Shown in pieces: positions 43,844 through 52,328 of a stretch of 64,000 nucleotides of DNA (position 1 is its first letter; each line of letters opens with the position of its first letter). The notes beneath the pieces are model-generated. The model was not told the origin of the DNA, did no database searches, and was given only the letters and a program-made list of their open reading frames with translations. The position numbers and the translations under genes are program-made. Origin of the DNA: Paenibacillus sp. JZ16 (lineage in GTDB: Bacteria; Bacillota; Bacilli; Paenibacillales; Paenibacillaceae); assembly GCF_015326965.1 (NCBI RefSeq), contig NZ_CP017659.1, positions 4,840,001 to 4,904,000 on the forward strand, written 5' to 3'.

Positions 43844-44719
43844 TTAAATGTATTCCCCGATGAGATCGGTTTCGGTATTCCGTTCTAATGCAGAGATGAC
43901 GTCATCGATATTTTCGTATCGGCTGAATTGCTCCTTCTGGAACACAAGGCCGCCGGCACGGACCACAAGCTTGAGGGACATGCCTTTCTTGTCACGGAAG
44001 GGTACGTTCATCATGGCGACTTTGATGCGGTCCATGAGGCTTTTGAGGTACTCCGGCTTGGTGAGCGGGCACAGAATGATAAAGCGTCCTTCGCCAATAG
44101 AGAATTTATAGTCCTCGTAACGAATCTGCTTCTGAATTGTGCTCGACAGTTCCATAATCAGCTTGGCAAAACGGTGGGATCCGACAGACTCCCTGGTCAG
44201 GGGGAGAAAATCGAGCTTAAACATCATGATGCAGAAGCTGTACTGATCCGCATACCGATTGGCCAGATTGGCTTGTTTCACCAGCGTGCTTTCAAAAGCA
44301 TCCTTGCTGCCAAGCGAGGTGTCGATGTCGATATCCGGGTTGGTTTTCCTCAATTGCTCGAGACGCCGGATGAACCTCCGGCTTCTCACCAGAGCCAGCT
44401 TGATGAAGATGGCAATGGCGGTATTGGCGGGCAGCAGCAGAATCCAGGCCAGCGTGAGTGCATTGACCGGGGCCAGCGTGGACAACCATACGAAATAAGT
44501 GACCAGATACACAAAAACCGCCACCGTCGACACGCCTACCGGAAGAAAGAAACCGATCAATAAGGCGGCTAGTGTGCCAACGCTGAACAGGAATTCCGTG
44601 AAAGTAAAACTTTGGTTTACATAGATGTTCCAAAATATGAACAACTGCTGGACGATGGCGAGGGCAATCAGCAGAAAATAACCGAATTCGACGCGACGTA
44701 AAGGGGTGGATTTTTTCAT
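43844..44719 (-). CDS. membrane-bound degenerate GGDEF protein, probable c-di-GMP receptor (YdaK-like)
   Basis: This 291-residue protein has four to five transmembrane helices (about 12-110), a linker and a GGDEF-fold domain (about 135-285). The catalytic motif is replaced by GEGRF (209-213), so cyclase activity is unlikely. RYED (200-203) stands exactly five residues before it, the position of the RxxD I-site that binds c-di-GMP in diguanylate cyclases. Intact I-site plus dead active site is the hallmark of effector proteins such as PelD and YdaK. It is the first gene of the operon with the small membrane protein and GT2 synthase. The ribosome-binding site is weak (AGTAGGT). Confidence 0.85.
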   Translation of the reverse strand: MKKSTPLRRVEFGYFLLIALAIVQQLFIFWNIYVNQSFTFTEFLFSVGTLAALLIGFFLPVGVSTVAVFVYLVTYFVWLSTLAPVNALTLAWILLLPANTAIAIFIKLALVRSRRFIRRLEQLRKTNPDIDIDTSLGSKDAFESTLVKQANLANRYADQYSFCIMMFKLDFLPLTRESVGSHRFAKLIMELSSTIQKQIRYEDYKFSIGEGRFIILCPLTKPEYLKSLMDRIKVAMMNVPFRDKKGMSLKLVVRAGGLVFQKEQFSRYENIDDVISALERNTETDLIGEYI

Positions 44720-44801
44720 GTTTTACCTACTTTCTAAACTCTTCAACCTTTTATCGCTGTAGTTAAGCCATTCCATATGTTATTTAAAAATTACCCAAAT
44801 G

Positions 44802-44821
44802 TCGATAGATTTATCGAATGT
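44802..44821 (-). promoter_or_regulatory. upstream motif shared by the two GT2 loci (copy 2)
   Basis: Read toward the operon it is ACATTCGATAAATCTATCGA, 83 bases before the degenerate-GGDEF gene. It contains the perfect inverted repeat TCGATA-N4-TATCGA. Copy 1 lies before the GT2 gene at 39348. Confidence 0.5.
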
Positions 44822-44940
44822 TGTCATAATCTGCATATTGGATGACGAACGCTGTGTTGGTTGACCTTCAAACTCTCTGATAAACTGACCCTTCCGGGAA
44901 TCCGGGGATATGGGGTAGAGTAGAGAATAACATCTTCAGA

Positions 44941-44967
44941 TGTCACAGGCAGTATGGCTCATTTGTC
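44941..44967 (+). promoter_or_regulatory. ECF41-type promoter of the sigma factor gene (autoregulation)
   Basis: TGTCACA (44941-44947), 16 bases, TGTC (44964-44967). The reported ECF41 target promoters have TGTCACA at -35 and CGTC at -10. The identical arrangement precedes the CMD gene on the other strand. The start would be about 50 bases before the ATG at 45023. Confidence 0.7.
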
Positions 44968-45022
44968 TTATAAGTGGTGTAGCTTTCATGCCGAAAATAT
45001 ACAGAGTAAGAAGGTGTGTCTG

Positions 45023-45922
45023 ATGTTATTGGATCAAATCTATACCGAATACAAGCCGATGATGTTCGGCCTGGCTTACCGGATGCTGGGGAGTGCAGCG
45101 GATGCGGAGGACATCGTACAGGATGTTTTTTCCCAATTCGTGCAGATGGATCGGGGAGAAGTGCTGAACGAGAAAGCGTATTTGGCCAAAATGACAACGA
45201 ACCGCTGCATCAACCTGTTGAAATCGTCCAGACGCCAGCGCGAGACGTATACCGGTCCCTGGCTCCCGGAGCCGATGCCGGATTATGACATGCTGACGCG
45301 GTCCGATCCTGCGGAACGCCGCGAAACGATTGGTTACGCCTACCTCGTGCTGCTTCAGCGGTTAACGCCGCTGGAGCGTGCCATTTATATCGCCAAGGAT
45401 ACGCTGGGTCTTGAATACCCGATCATAGCGGAGATGCTTGGAAAGACGGAGATCAGCTGCCGCAAAACCTTCAGCCGTGCCAAGCAGAAAATGGGCCAGG
45501 CCACGGAAAGGGCTAATGGAGAAACCGCCCGGACGGAAACGCAGGAACGCTTCGTTGAAGCATTCCTGCGGGCGTCCGATATGGGCAATTTTAAGCCGCT
45601 GCTGTCTTTTTTGAAGGAAGAGGTTACGCTGCTATCGGATGGCGGCGGCAAAGCGAAGGCTGCCATTAATCCGATACTGGGCGTGGAACGGGTACGTGCG
45701 TTTTTCGAGGGGTTGTCTGCCAAAGGCTCGTTCCGAGAAGGCTTTGAGCCTGTTTCCGTAAACGGAGAGCCCGGCTTATTGCTGAAGCGGGACGGCAGGG
45801 TCTCCATGGTGCTAACGGTAGAGTGGGAACCCGACTTATCCCGCATCAGCCAGATTTTCCTTGTGGTGAATCCGGATAAATTGCAGCTATTTAATCAAAA
45901 CAGCCCGGGAACAGCCCTGTAG
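45023..45922 (+). CDS. ECF41-family RNA polymerase sigma factor with SnoaL-like C-terminal domain
   Basis: This 299-residue protein has sigma regions 2 (about 5-70; DAEDIVQDVFSQF) and 4 (about 105-165), then a C-terminal regulatory domain. All three ECF41 signatures are visible: WLPEP near 80, DGGGK and NPDKL near the end. In this group the fused extension replaces an anti-sigma factor. The ATG at 45023 follows GAAGG. The last 32 bases overlap the 3' end of the convergent CMD-like gene, the usual genomic partner of ECF41. Confidence 0.92.
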   Translation: MLLDQIYTEYKPMMFGLAYRMLGSAADAEDIVQDVFSQFVQMDRGEVLNEKAYLAKMTTNRCINLLKSSRRQRETYTGPWLPEPMPDYDMLTRSDPAERRETIGYAYLVLLQRLTPLERAIYIAKDTLGLEYPIIAEMLGKTEISCRKTFSRAKQKMGQATERANGETARTETQERFVEAFLRASDMGNFKPLLSFLKEEVTLLSDGGGKAKAAINPILGVERVRAFFEGLSAKGSFREGFEPVSVNGEPGLLLKRDGRVSMVLTVEWEPDLSRISQIFLVVNPDKLQLFNQNSPGTAL

Positions 45923-46337
45923 CGACACCGATCCGGTTCCAGGCATTGATCGTTGTGATCGCCATGACCAAATCGACGAATTGTTTCTCGTCAAAATGCT
46001 TGCGGACGCGTTCGTATACCTCTACAGGAACGCCAGCCTCGGACAGCTTGGTCACGCACTCCGTCAGTTCGATGACAGCCCGTTCTTCGTCTGAATATAT
46101 CGGGACTTCGCGCCACATGGGCAGAAGGAGGAGGCGGTCCACGCTTTCGCCCATGGAGAGCAGATCCTTGGAATGCATATCCACGCAGAAGGAGCAGCCG
46201 TTGATCTGGGATGCCCTGAGCTTAATGATCTCGTACAGCTTGTGATCGAGTCCGCTTTTTTGGGCCGCTTGCTCCAGGGCAAGCAGGGTTTTGAAGGCTT
46301 CGGGATTGGCTGATCGGTAATTCATTCGCAGTTCCAT
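45891..46337 (-). CDS. carboxymuconolactone decarboxylase/AhpD-like protein
   Basis: This 148-residue helical protein has CSFCVDMHSKD near 48-58, the CxxC plus His redox site of AhpD-type members. It starts behind AAGGGGAA. ECF41 sigma factors are typically linked to a CMD, oxidoreductase or epimerase gene whose promoter they read; here the gene is convergent with the sigma gene and has a matching upstream promoter. It probably acts in peroxide or electrophile detoxification, but its substrate is not known. Confidence 0.9.
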   Translation of the reverse strand: MELRMNYRSANPEAFKTLLALEQAAQKSGLDHKLYEIIKLRASQINGCSFCVDMHSKDLLSMGESVDRLLLLPMWREVPIYSDEERAVIELTECVTKLSEAGVPVEVYERVRKHFDEKQFVDLVMAITTINAWNRIGVATGLFPGCFD

Positions 46338-46380
46338 GTTCAGTTCCCCTTTACGTATTATTTTGGATGTTCACCCATAT

Positions 46381-46407
46381 GACAGTTAGCCGTGCAGAAT
46401 TGTGACA
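46381..46407 (-). promoter_or_regulatory. ECF41-type promoter of the CMD-like gene
   Basis: On the minus strand TGTCACA (46401-46407), 16 bases, TGTC (46381-46384). It is the same pattern and spacing as in front of the sigma gene; the start would be about 35 bases before the ATG. Confidence 0.7.
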
Positions 46408-46427
46408 TGTTCAAACGGAAAAAAGAA

Positions 46428-46532
46428 AGAAACCCTCAAAAGGTGGAGAACGGAAGACAGAAAAAGGAATGGCGCTTCTTGGCAGAAGCGCCATTCCGGG
46501 TACTGTTTATGTCCATCCAGAGGGTTTCTTTT
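46428..46532 (-). terminator. nested double terminator of the sigma/anti-sigma operon
   Basis: An inner hairpin (46466-46497, GGAATGGCGCTTCT over TGGC) has a perfect 14-bp stem and a minus-strand TTTTTC run. It sits inside an outer 10-bp stem AGAAACCCTC/GAGGGTTTCT (46428-46437 and 46520-46529) that is followed on the minus strand by another T-rich run. It ends just short of the CMD promoter. Confidence 0.8.
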
Positions 46533-46551
46533 ATCGTTTATTCCGTATATG

Positions 46552-48201
46552 TTATTTTCCGGCCTTAAGCGGAACGCGCAGGACATCGTCCCGTTTATGG
46601 GTGGTATAGTTCCAAGCGTAAATGTTGAGCTCGGTCTTGTCGAAATTCTCATACACGTCCATATGTTTATTGTTGTCATCGCCGAGCAGGCCGATCATGG
46701 CCGGCATGCCATAATTTCGGTCTTCACCGTCAAGATAATAGGTTTGGTTGACGCCGCCGAACGTCGGGTCGGAGCTGAAGGATTCCACATAGAGATTATT
46801 GTCCTTCATGTAATAGGTCCATGTGATCGGATAACCTGCAATGTTGGACGTTAAGCTTTGATGCTCAGCTGAGATGCCGGTCAAGCGGATTGGATTCTTG
46901 TCTCCGGCATGTTCATCAACGCGGTGCTTGGCGATCAGGGACACCGGCTGGTTCGCCAGGGAGGCCGCATTCAGTCCGGCCATTTCAAAGCGCAGCTCCG
47001 TTGTTCTGGGTTGCCCCTGAACAAACCACATACCTCCGTCCAACAGCGTCCCGCCTACATCCAGTTGATAATTCATGTAAGGAACACGGGTATACTTTTC
47101 TTCATGGGTCAGGATCAGCCTTACTTGGGTCGGCGTAACAATCATTTCATGGACTTTTGTTCCTCCAGGAACTTGATCAACAGGGATATTCAGCGCTTCT
47201 TTAAATGTGCCGTTGTCCATTTGCTTCTTGGACAAGGCCATATTTAAGCTCCAAGTACCCTCTGCGGTTTCAAGCGTGCGATCGTAAGCAAGCTGGAACC
47301 TCGTTCCCTCAGAACGTAGGGAGTCAGACTTGAATACTTGCTGGCTCAGGTATTCTCCGGAGGCTGCCGGGGTTCCAAAAGTAGGGGGTTTAACCTCCTT
47401 AATCATCTCTTTCTTGTCATCGATCGCCTGAATTCGTACCCAGCTTCTGCTATTCATTTCGGGATCCATAAATGTAATGGCCGATTGGAGCAGGACATTT
47501 CCTTCGGCTTGTTCGAAAGATTGCAGGGTTACGCTGTCGATGCCATCCTTCTGAATAGGGAATACCTGTGTATTTTGATCGTTAGGGTCGTAGTTGATGG
47601 ACTGTATTCCATCGCCGGTAAAGTGGATATTCTCCATGGCAAACTCAATATCCGCCGATTGGCCGTCAGCCACCCAATCGGTCTCAAAATACCCCTGGAA
47701 TACGCCTGCATCCGCGTTCCACTGATGGGAATAATGGCCCTCGATAGAGTTCCCTTCCTTATCTTTAAGTCCAATATGATCAAAGGCTACTTGCTCGCCA
47801 GCTCGTGATGAACCTGGATCCAGACTGTAGAGCAGGAACGTTCGGTTCTCATCGATAAACGCCGTGTGCACTGTTAAGGTTATGCCATCCTTTGTAACGG
47901 ATTGCTCAATCGTCTGGCCAAGCCCCTGCTCCAATGCAGTCTGGATACCGGCCCTGTAAGACAGGAGATTGGACCAATCATAGTTCAGGGCTGCATAGAC
48001 CGGCGTTGCCATCAAGGCGACGGATATCCCGGTAATGATTGCAATCCGCTTTCGTTTTCGCGGACGAAGCGGAATCGATTCACCTCCGGCCACCTTCAGT
48101 TCATTGTGCTGGATACTGCTCCACATCCGGTCAAAATCAGGATAAGACACGTTATTCGCCGTTTTCATCTGGTTTTTCAAATTGCCCTCAAAACGTTCCA
48201 A
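46552..48201 (-). CDS. DUF4179-type membrane anti-sigma factor
   Basis: This 549-residue protein starts at TTG behind GAAGGGAG. A cytoplasmic N-terminus (about 1-50) that should bind the sigma factor is followed by one transmembrane helix (RIAIITGISVALMATPVYAAL) and a large extracellular part: DUF4179 (about 70-260, with GITLTVHTAFIDENRTFLLYSL in pieces) and DUF5643-like beta-rich domains. It overlaps the sigma gene by 14 bases. The stimulus is not evident. Confidence 0.88.
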   Translation of the reverse strand: MERFEGNLKNQMKTANNVSYPDFDRMWSSIQHNELKVAGGESIPLRPRKRKRIAIITGISVALMATPVYAALNYDWSNLLSYRAGIQTALEQGLGQTIEQSVTKDGITLTVHTAFIDENRTFLLYSLDPGSSRAGEQVAFDHIGLKDKEGNSIEGHYSHQWNADAGVFQGYFETDWVADGQSADIEFAMENIHFTGDGIQSINYDPNDQNTQVFPIQKDGIDSVTLQSFEQAEGNVLLQSAITFMDPEMNSRSWVRIQAIDDKKEMIKEVKPPTFGTPAASGEYLSQQVFKSDSLRSEGTRFQLAYDRTLETAEGTWSLNMALSKKQMDNGTFKEALNIPVDQVPGGTKVHEMIVTPTQVRLILTHEEKYTRVPYMNYQLDVGGTLLDGGMWFVQGQPRTTELRFEMAGLNAASLANQPVSLIAKHRVDEHAGDKNPIRLTGISAEHQSLTSNIAGYPITWTYYMKDNNLYVESFSSDPTFGGVNQTYYLDGEDRNYGMPAMIGLLGDDNNKHMDVYENFDKTELNIYAWNYTTHKRDDVLRVPLKAGK

Positions 48202-48721
48202 ATTGGTTCTCTCCCTTCAGCCAGAAGCCGTTATGGTGTTCAAGTTTTTTGCGCATGATTTTCAATGCTTTGTGAAGCCTTGATTTAACCGTCCCGACGG
48301 GAATCTTCAGCGTTTCGGCGATTTCCGCCAACGACAGTTCACCGATATAGCGGAGCGTGACAACCGCCATCAGCTTGTCCGGAAGCTGCCGCAGCAGTTT
48401 CTCCCATTCCGCCGCTGCTGCCTTTTCCAATACGATGGTATCTACGGATTTAACCGATGCCGTGGTCTGCTCGTGGAGCCACTCGACCTGGCTTTGCTTG
48501 TCTCGCTGGGTCTGATTCCTTCTAAGCAGGTTCAAGCAATGATTCATCGCGATGCGCATGATCCAGGCGCGCGTATGTTCAACGTTTCTCCAATCCTGGC
48601 GAAATACAGTGACGAATACATCGTGGCAGAGGTCTTCCGCATCTTGGGCGTTCCGCAGCATATAGTAGCAGGTGCGGTACACATCCTTGTTATAAGAATC
48701 GAATAACTCGCGTTCCGTCAA
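48188..48721 (-). CDS. ECF-type RNA polymerase sigma factor (partner of the DUF4179 protein)
   Basis: This 177-residue protein has region 2 (DAEDLCHDVFVTVFRQDWRN) and region 4 (LAEIAETLKIPVGTVKSRLHKALKIM). A TTG at 48721 is chosen because AAAGGAG lies 9 bases upstream and the sequence begins with a typical sigma start (LTERELFDSYNKDV); the ATG at 48838 has no ribosome-binding site. It is translationally coupled to the anti-sigma gene. It is the intact counterpart of the decayed pair at 41688. Confidence 0.9.
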   Translation of the reverse strand: MTERELFDSYNKDVYRTCYYMLRNAQDAEDLCHDVFVTVFRQDWRNVEHTRAWIMRIAMNHCLNLLRRNQTQRDKQSQVEWLHEQTTASVKSVDTIVLEKAAAAEWEKLLRQLPDKLMAVVTLRYIGELSLAEIAETLKIPVGTVKSRLHKALKIMRKKLEHHNGFWLKGENQFGTF

Positions 48722-48861
48722 TCCGAGGCACTCCTTTCTTCGCGTTATGTCTAATAAACAAATGACTCTAGGAAAGGGTTCATCTTTTTTTGCTCTCTTA
48801 AGCAACGAAGGCCTGAGTCCTTCTCTGTAACGGTTCATGATTTAATTGATTTCATTCTAAC

Positions 48862-48908
48862 AAAAAAAGAACATCTGCCCTCAGTATAAAAAGAAGGGCA
48901 GATGTTCT
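48862..48908 (-). terminator. terminator of the GH3 gene
   Basis: AGAACATCTGCCCT and AGGGCAGATGTTCT form a 14-bp perfect stem with a 13-base loop; on the minus strand a seven-T run follows. Confidence 0.85.
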
Positions 48909-49010
48909 ATGGAACATCGGTAAGTTTAGAAGACGCTGACAGAAAGGCGCAATGGAATCTGGCGACTAAGCAAACTTATATATGAGTCATCGCTAAGATA
49001 TGAGTTATCG

Positions 49011-51815
49011 CTAAGCTATGCGGAACCAGCTGATTTGCACTTCGCCTTGCATGATGAGGAAGACGTCAGACCGTCCTGTTAATCCCGTCAATTCGGACTG
49101 GACTGTCGTCCAGGCTTGGCGACCCCCAGTCGGCAGAACCTTGCAGCTTCCAGCTGCAGGACCATCCGGGCTGCCGGTCGTAATGACGATTTCGCCGCCC
49201 TTGATATGTCCGCTCACCCTAGCTTGGAACGTTACCGAAGCGTCGCCGAGATCCACGTCATGGAAAGCGATCCAGCCCGTTTCACCGGTTAAACGGATGC
49301 TTTCGCCGCCTTCACGGCATTCATCCAGGAAGACACCCTGGTAGTCGTCATAATTCACCGCTCGAGCAGGCTCGCGCAGCGTGCGTGGTGGGATCGTCTC
49401 CCCTTCGACTTGAAGGGCTGCGGTGACCGGCAATTGGCTGGAGGACGGTCCAGCCATGAGCGTATAGGTTCCCTTTTCAACGCAATAGCGATCCCGGGTG
49501 ACATCCCAGAAGGCCAGATCCTCCGCTTTGAGCTCAAAGCTTACCGTTTCCGAAGCGCCCGGGGCCAGATGGATGCGACGGAAGCCTTTCAACGATTTGA
49601 GAGGACGGATGACGCGGGAGGAACCAGCCTTCACATACAGCTGAACCACCTCATCCCCAGCCAACTGGCCCTCATTCTTGACGGCAACGGTGACGGTTAC
49701 GCTGCCTTCAGCCGTGATTTTCGGCTGGCTTAGCGACAGACCGCTGTAATGGAAGCGGGAATAGCTGAGACCATGACCGAACGGGTACAGCACATCCCCG
49801 TCGAAATATTGATAGGTCCGCTTCCCTTTGATGATGTCGTAATCCATCAGATCCGGAAGCTGTTCGGTCGACTTGTACCACGTCATGTTTAAGCGGCCGC
49901 CCGGATTGTAATCTCCGTACAGAACGTCGGCAACTGCATGGCCCAGCTCCTGCCCGGCGTGAGATGTGAAGAGGATGGATGGCACATGCTCCTGTTCCCA
50001 GTTCACGGAGAACGGATACCCGCCTACGATGACAACCACCGTATTGGGATTAGCTTCGTACACCGCCTGAATTAAGGCTTGCTGGGCGGGCGGGAGCGTA
50101 ATGTCGGGACGGTCGATCGTTTCCTTGCCGTTAATGAACGGACTGTTCCCCACGAATACCAGGGCGGTTTCAGCCGATGCTGCCGCTGCGACGGCTTCAG
50201 CGATGCCGTCCTGAACCGTCTCGATGACAAATGGCGTTCCCGTATCCTCGGTACCGCCAACGACAAGCCGTCCATGCTCATCCAGCAGGATCGGTTTGCC
50301 TTCCCAATTCTTCATCATAAAGCTTCCATCCAGTAACGCCTCAAAGCTGAAAGCCTCTTTTACGAACCAGCCACGAGCTTCGTCGGCCGTTGCGTGCAGT
50401 CCCGTTTCGGTTTCGGTTACGAATTTGCCGCTGCTGGCGAGCCGGAGCGTGACGGAACCCCAGCCCCAGTCGTTCCGCTCGAACACCGCTGCATTGGTAG
50501 ATTCAGCCGTGTTTGCAAGCAGCCGGCCATTCTCTTCCGAAGATAGGGCTACATATTGGCCGCTAACAGCAGAACGAAGACGTACCTGATCTAATCCCGT
50601 ATGAAAATGGACGCTGCGGTCCTGCATTTTCTCCTGCACGCCCTGAAGCGGCTTAATCCGGTATGGAGGCGTGCCGCTGTACCAATCCGTAAATGCTTCG
50701 TTAGCCAGGGGCCCGATGACAGCAGCGGATTTCAACTGATCGCGCTGAAGGGGCAGCAATCCGTCGTTTTTCAGCAGCACGATCGATTCCCGGGCGGCCC
50801 GCAGAGATAGTTCGGCATGCTCGGACGTGCAGAGCTTTGACTCCGGAACATGGCTGTAAGGATTCCGTTCTTCCGGATCGAACTCGCCGAGGCGGAACCG
50901 GACACGGAAGGAATTGCGGATGGCATGATCGAGATCCTGCTCTTCCAATAACCCTTGCTCCAATGCGTCACGGAGCGCGCGGAAGGAGATGTCCTGGTCG
51001 TCGGTGATGCTGTCGATTCCGGCTTTAACGGAGCCGGCAACGGCCTCTGCATAGGAAGAGACATAATGATGGTCCATAACGGTGCCCAGAACGTCACCCG
51101 CGTCTCCAACCACGAATCCGTCCATGCCCCATTCCTGTTTGACGATGTCGTTTACTTCATGGTTCAGGTTGCACGGCGTGCCGTTGATGCCGTTATACGC
51201 GGTCATCATGGAACCGGCTTTCCCTTCCCGGAACGGTGCCTCGAAAGCCTTCAGATAATACTCGCGCTTGTTTCTCGGATCGATGCTTACCGAGGCGCTG
51301 CCGCGGTCAACTTCGTTGTTATTGCCGTAGAAGTGTTTCAGCGTAGCTACGGTTTTATAGTAGAAGGGATGGTCTCCCTGCATGCCCTTCACAAGCTCGG
51401 TGGCGAGTTTCCCGGTCAGATGCGGGTCTTCCCCGTAGGCTTCTTCCGTGCGTCCCCAGCGAGGGTCGCGTTCCAGATCCACCGTGGGCGCCCAGATGGT
51501 CAATCCGTTGATGGCCCGGTCGCGCTGGTAATAGACGCGGGCTTCCTCCGCGATGACGGATCCGATCTCCCGCATTAGCTCGGGATTCCAGGTGCACGCA
51601 AGCCCGGTATTTTGCGGGAACACGGTTGCTTCGCCAAGCCATGCCACGCCGTGAGCGCCTTCGGTGCCATGTTTATATTTTTGCACGCCGAGACGGGGGA
51701 TTTCCGCCTGGTATTGGCACATTAATTCGATTTTCTCGTCCAAGGTAAATCGGGATACAAGATCGTTAACCCGTTCTTCCAGCGGAAGATCCGGATTCTG
51801 GAATGGATATTTCAT
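49011..51815 (-). CDS. GH3-family beta-glycosidase with inserted and appended domains
   Basis: This 934-residue enzyme lacks a signal peptide and so is probably cytoplasmic. The GH3 N-domain contains KHFYGNNNEVDRG and the nucleophile in VVGDAGD (D238). The C-domain is split by an insertion (about 400-530; SGQYVALSSEENGRLLA, SSGKFVTETETGLHA) that reads like beta-trefoil/fascin-type repeats, where PA14 sits in other GH3 enzymes. A fibronectin-III-like domain (about 715-800) and a C-terminal CBM6-like domain (about 820-934) follow. It probably removes glucosyl or xylosyl units from imported oligosaccharides. The ATG at 51815 has GAGG upstream; a cre-like site lies just behind it. Confidence 0.9.
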   Translation of the reverse strand: MKYPFQNPDLPLEERVNDLVSRFTLDEKIELMCQYQAEIPRLGVQKYKHGTEGAHGVAWLGEATVFPQNTGLACTWNPELMREIGSVIAEEARVYYQRDRAINGLTIWAPTVDLERDPRWGRTEEAYGEDPHLTGKLATELVKGMQGDHPFYYKTVATLKHFYGNNNEVDRGSASVSIDPRNKREYYLKAFEAPFREGKAGSMMTAYNGINGTPCNLNHEVNDIVKQEWGMDGFVVGDAGDVLGTVMDHHYVSSYAEAVAGSVKAGIDSITDDQDISFRALRDALEQGLLEEQDLDHAIRNSFRVRFRLGEFDPEERNPYSHVPESKLCTSEHAELSLRAARESIVLLKNDGLLPLQRDQLKSAAVIGPLANEAFTDWYSGTPPYRIKPLQGVQEKMQDRSVHFHTGLDQVRLRSAVSGQYVALSSEENGRLLANTAESTNAAVFERNDWGWGSVTLRLASSGKFVTETETGLHATADEARGWFVKEAFSFEALLDGSFMMKNWEGKPILLDEHGRLVVGGTEDTGTPFVIETVQDGIAEAVAAAASAETALVFVGNSPFINGKETIDRPDITLPPAQQALIQAVYEANPNTVVVIVGGYPFSVNWEQEHVPSILFTSHAGQELGHAVADVLYGDYNPGGRLNMTWYKSTEQLPDLMDYDIIKGKRTYQYFDGDVLYPFGHGLSYSRFHYSGLSLSQPKITAEGSVTVTVAVKNEGQLAGDEVVQLYVKAGSSRVIRPLKSLKGFRRIHLAPGASETVSFELKAEDLAFWDVTRDRYCVEKGTYTLMAGPSSSQLPVTAALQVEGETIPPRTLREPARAVNYDDYQGVFLDECREGGESIRLTGETGWIAFHDVDLGDASVTFQARVSGHIKGGEIVITTGSPDGPAAGSCKVLPTGGRQAWTTVQSELTGLTGRSDVFLIMQGEVQISWFRIA

Positions 51816-51847
51816 GGAGCAAAACCTCATTTCTATGCATAGTTGGA

Positions 51848-51863
51848 ATGGAAACGCTCTCAG
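51848..51863. promoter_or_regulatory. cre-like site upstream of the GH3 gene
   Basis: ATGGAAACGCTCTCAG fits the cre consensus in 14 of 16 positions and lies 33 bases before the ATG, a position for catabolite repression. Confidence 0.55.
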
Positions 51864-51879
51864 TTATACATGCGATAAA

Positions 51880-52287
51880 TTCTTGCTTCTCTTATTTCGG
51901 TTAGTCCAATATCATCATAGCGCGCACAGCGGAGTTGTAATACACCGAGAATTAGCGCAGTTTTCATGTGGAAATTTCGAATTCGAAGACAAAAATGAAG
52001 AGCTCGACCAATTAATGAGCATTTTAGATTCCGTTTCGTATACGAGATCGCCGCGATCGTTTTTCAACAGAAACATAAGAAATGATGGAGGTCCTACGTT
52101 TGCATTCATTATTTTTTACCGTGATCGTGACGGAGAAATGAATGATTATTTTTTGGATATGAATCAAGGGGGCTATGTTTTAAGGGGAGGAAAGAAAATG
52201 TATAAGATGGTCGATAGGGAAAAGGAGGTTTTTGATCAGCTATCTACATGGCTTTTTGAAAAAGCGGTTAGAATGCCTGTAACCTAG
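51880..52287 (+). pseudogene. probable 5'-truncated gene of unknown function
   Basis: The frame from about 51880 to the stop at 52287 has protein-like composition (FEFEDKNEELDQLMSILDSV, FAFIIFYRDRDGEMNDYFLD, then YKMVDREKEVFDQLSTWLF). No ATG, GTG or TTG with a ribosome-binding site begins it: the in-frame ATGs lie inside the GH3 start region, and the next is in the middle. It is probably the 3' part of a gene whose start was lost. I do not recognise the family. Confidence 0.4.
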
Positions 52288-52328
52288 AAGCTGAAAAAAA
52301 TGAACCGCGGAATGAACGCATGAAATAT

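Noticed and set aside
46402..46854. 150-codon plus-strand frame over the end of the anti-sigma gene
   Set aside because: It runs through the nested terminator and the DUF4179 coding region, without a start signal; it is a shadow.
51664..51879. The upstream part of the 207-codon frame as the start of a real gene
   Set aside because: This part lies antisense within the GH3 start and promoter and no start codon has a ribosome-binding site; only the downstream part looks coding.
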